From positions 1 through 54,643 of the forward strand of contig JAPLXG010000004.1 of NCBI GenBank assembly GCA_026396175.1: a stretch of 54,643 nucleotides of DNA, given 5' to 3'. The notes beneath the pieces are model-generated. The model worked only from the letters and a program-made list of their open reading frames with translations, was not told where the DNA came from and did no database searches. Positions 53,048 to 54,643 of this stretch are shown piece after piece (the first letter of the stretch is position 1; every line of letters starts with the position of its first letter). Origin of the DNA: Candidatus Moraniibacteriota bacterium. GTDB taxonomy: Bacteria; Patescibacteriota; Minisyncoccia; Moranbacterales; UBA2206. The position numbers and the translations under genes were made by a program.

Positions 53048-54643
53048 GTGGTTCCTTGGCCGGTGATGAGGTCTCCTCTTTGCACTGTTCCTGGATTGGT
53101 GTCGGAGTGAGAAATGGACAGCAAGGGATGGGCGACAGCGGTCACAGCGGAAGCCCAAGATGGTGCGCCACTGGAAAGAACCAGAATTTGACCATCGGAG
53201 CCTTTGGCTAGTTTGGAAAGCGTGGTGCCGGAAGCATAGTAGAGAATGTCGCCGGTAGTGTAGGAGTTTAGTCCCGTGCCTCCGTTGGCCGTGGTTAGTT
53301 GATTGGTAAGCGTGAGGCTACTAAAGGTTGGGCTATCGGTGGTGCGGACATTTTGATCCATGGCATACAGTTCATATTGACCTTGGCCGGTGCTGATGGA
53401 AGCGAAAGTGGGAGTGCTCGTTACCGCGATGGATTGAGGTAAACTTAAAGTAATAATTCCTGTAGCGGCCGTGGCGTTGATTTGATTGGTAGTACCGGAA
53501 AGATTAGTTACGCCGGCATTGGTGATCGTCACTACTCCCGCGCCATTGCTCACCGTGATGCCGGTGCCTTGGGTGAGGGTGGAGAGCGTTAAGTTATTGA
53601 AAGTTGGGCCATCGGTTGTTCTCACATTTTGATCCATGGCATACAGTTCATATTGTCCTTGACCGGTGCTGATTGTCGCAAAGGTGGGTGTGCTGGTTAC
53701 CGCAATGGATTGAGGCAGACTAAGTGTGATACTGCCGGTGGCGGCAGTGGCATTAATTTGGTCAGTCGTGCCAGTGAGATTAGTCACGCCGGCATTAGCA
53801 ATGGTGATTGTTCCCGCGCCATTACTGACTGTGATGCCAGTGCCTTGAGTAAGTGTGGAGAGAGCATATCCAGTGCCATTGCCAATGAGGAGTTGTCCAA
53901 TACTGGGAGTGGTAGTGAGACCGGTGCCACCGTTTCCAATCGCCACGGTAGTACCATTCCAAATTCCCGTCGTAATCGTACCGAGGGTAGTGATGTTGGT
54001 TGTGCCTGCCCAAGTGGAAAGGGCAGTATTTTCCACACTGCCAAGATTGATGTCGGTTTTAGTTAAAGTATACCAAGCGCTGTCTGTGCCGTCCGAGCGC
54101 AAAAATTGTCCACTGGTTCCAAGTGCCAAGCGACTCCAGGTAGTTGTTGCTCCTTGTCCAGTGATCAAATCCCCTCTTTGCACTGTGGCCGGAGTGGTGT
54201 CAGGATGCTGCCCCGATAAGAGGCTATGCGAAGTCGCCGGAGCAGTGCCACTCCAAGCCGGCACACCGTCTTTGACGATGAGCATATAGCCTTCTGTGCC
54301 GATGGGCAAATTAGTCATCGCACTGCCGGAATCGTAGTAAAGCATATCCCCGGCGGTATAGCTGGTTAGTCCTAGGCCGCCATAAGTCGTTGCCAGTGTA
54401 CCCTGAATGTCACTGGCTAGATTAATTTTTTTGATACTCAGGCTTTGGCCGGAAATGGAAATGAAACTGGCACCGCTGACAGTTAGTGTTTTCAGGCGTT
54501 TATCATTGCCCAGCACTAATTGATTAGTGCCGGTGCCGGTGGGGAGACTACTGATGTCAATTTGACCGCTGGCGTCAAGGGCGACGATGTCACCGGTATT
54601 TGTGCCCACCTTTTTGCCATTAAGGAGCAGTGCATTAGCGGAA
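53041..54643 (-). CDS. Giant tail-fibre-like surface protein, N-terminal part, partial
   Basis: The frame is open across the right edge of the window, so the true start lies outside. It contains repeats of the type FLRSDGTDSAWYTLTKTDIN, LPQSIAVTSTPTFATISTGQ and GTGITVSNGAGTITIANAGV. Two tandem units of 276 bp (92 codons) lie at 53324-53599 and 53600-53875. The frame reads GDLITGQGTTLL and then runs into an unlike tail; one base over, SAYWGAVSGETG continues the pattern. The same LITGQG motif upstream continues normally, so a base is probably missing near 53045, either a real mutation or a sequence error in the repeats. Confidence 0.7.
53324..53875. repeat. 276-bp tandem repeat in the fibre gene
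   Basis: Two units of 276 bp (53324-53599, 53600-53875), coding for 92 residues each, about 80 percent alike by eye. A third, partial match (STGQGQYELYAM segment) is at 52555-52635. Confidence 0.8.

Noticed and set aside
53324-53875. Prophage tail-fibre region
   Set aside because: The modules look phage-like, but no capsid, terminase, tail or integrase gene is near; neighbours are cell-envelope genes.

Overview
The window reads as a piece of a small-genome bacterium of the Candidate Phyla Radiation (Patescibacteria, probably the Parcubacteria side; the exact class is a guess). Reasons: a compact housekeeping set (UvrABC, S6-SSB-S18, EF-P, SmpB, tmRNA, IF3-L35-L20, TrpS, RNase J, YchF), a cupin-type phosphoglucose isomerase, many short proteins of no recognisable family, large anchored surface proteins, and a very heavy load of short palindromic repeats. 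TGA is used as a stop codon, so this is the standard bacterial code and not the recoded code of Gracilibacteria. No rRNA or tRNA gene was found; the only stable RNA gene recognised is tmRNA.

Layout. 0.1-5.5 kb: uvrC and uvrA on the minus strand, with two small unknown plus-strand genes between them. 5.8-9.6 kb: several very small unknown proteins that may share a beta-grasp fold, a NYN RNase-like gene, a LexA-like repressor and a membrane-anchored thioredoxin-fold protein. 9.9-15.4 kb: a run of small enzymes (Nudix, DUF523, HIT, isochorismatase-like), a membrane protein and uvrB. 16-24 kb: activated-mannose and sugar-phosphate genes (GDP-mannose pyrophosphorylase, cupin GPI, cupin mannose-6-P isomerase-like, phosphomannomutase, and a nucleotidyltransferase fused to a ribbon-helix-helix domain) with secG and a peptide-binding protein. 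24-31.6 kb: trpS, a lipoprotein, RNase J, ychF, uppP. 33-39 kb: the translation block rpsF-ssb-rpsR-efp-smpB-ssrA-infC-rpmI-rplT. 39.5-54.6 kb: HAD and exonuclease genes, then cell-envelope genes (C39-like peptidase, L,D-transpeptidase, anchored glycosidase-like protein, EamA transporter, lysozyme-like protein, M64-like protein) and a giant tail-fibre-like surface protein that runs off the right edge.

The most unusual layer is the repeats. At least eight families can be told apart by eye. (A) A ~135-bp inverted-repeat element, six copies, usually abutting a start codon; one copy sits inside the tmRNA gene. (B) Paired REP-like palindromes (ATTCCCGC..GCGGGAAT); three of the six pairs enclose the same GIY-YIG nuclease gene, one intact and two decayed, which looks like a nuclease-linked mobile cassette. 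(C) ~150-200-bp composites built from CCCTCACCTGTC and CTCCCTTAGGGAG modules. (D) AT-rich TTTGTA/TTCGTA repeats next to translation genes. (E) A GTCATCCTGAGCGAAG element. (F) An AATCAGTG repeat. There is also a self-nesting 20-bp palindrome, and short palindromes inserted in frame inside all three UvrABC genes.

A second pattern is in translation starts. Housekeeping genes almost all lack a Shine-Dalgarno sequence. The small unknown genes nearly all carry a strong AAGGAGG-type site, and several also have a clean TTGACA-N17-TAnnnT promoter and an intrinsic terminator. infC and the peptide-binding-protein gene appear to start at ATA.
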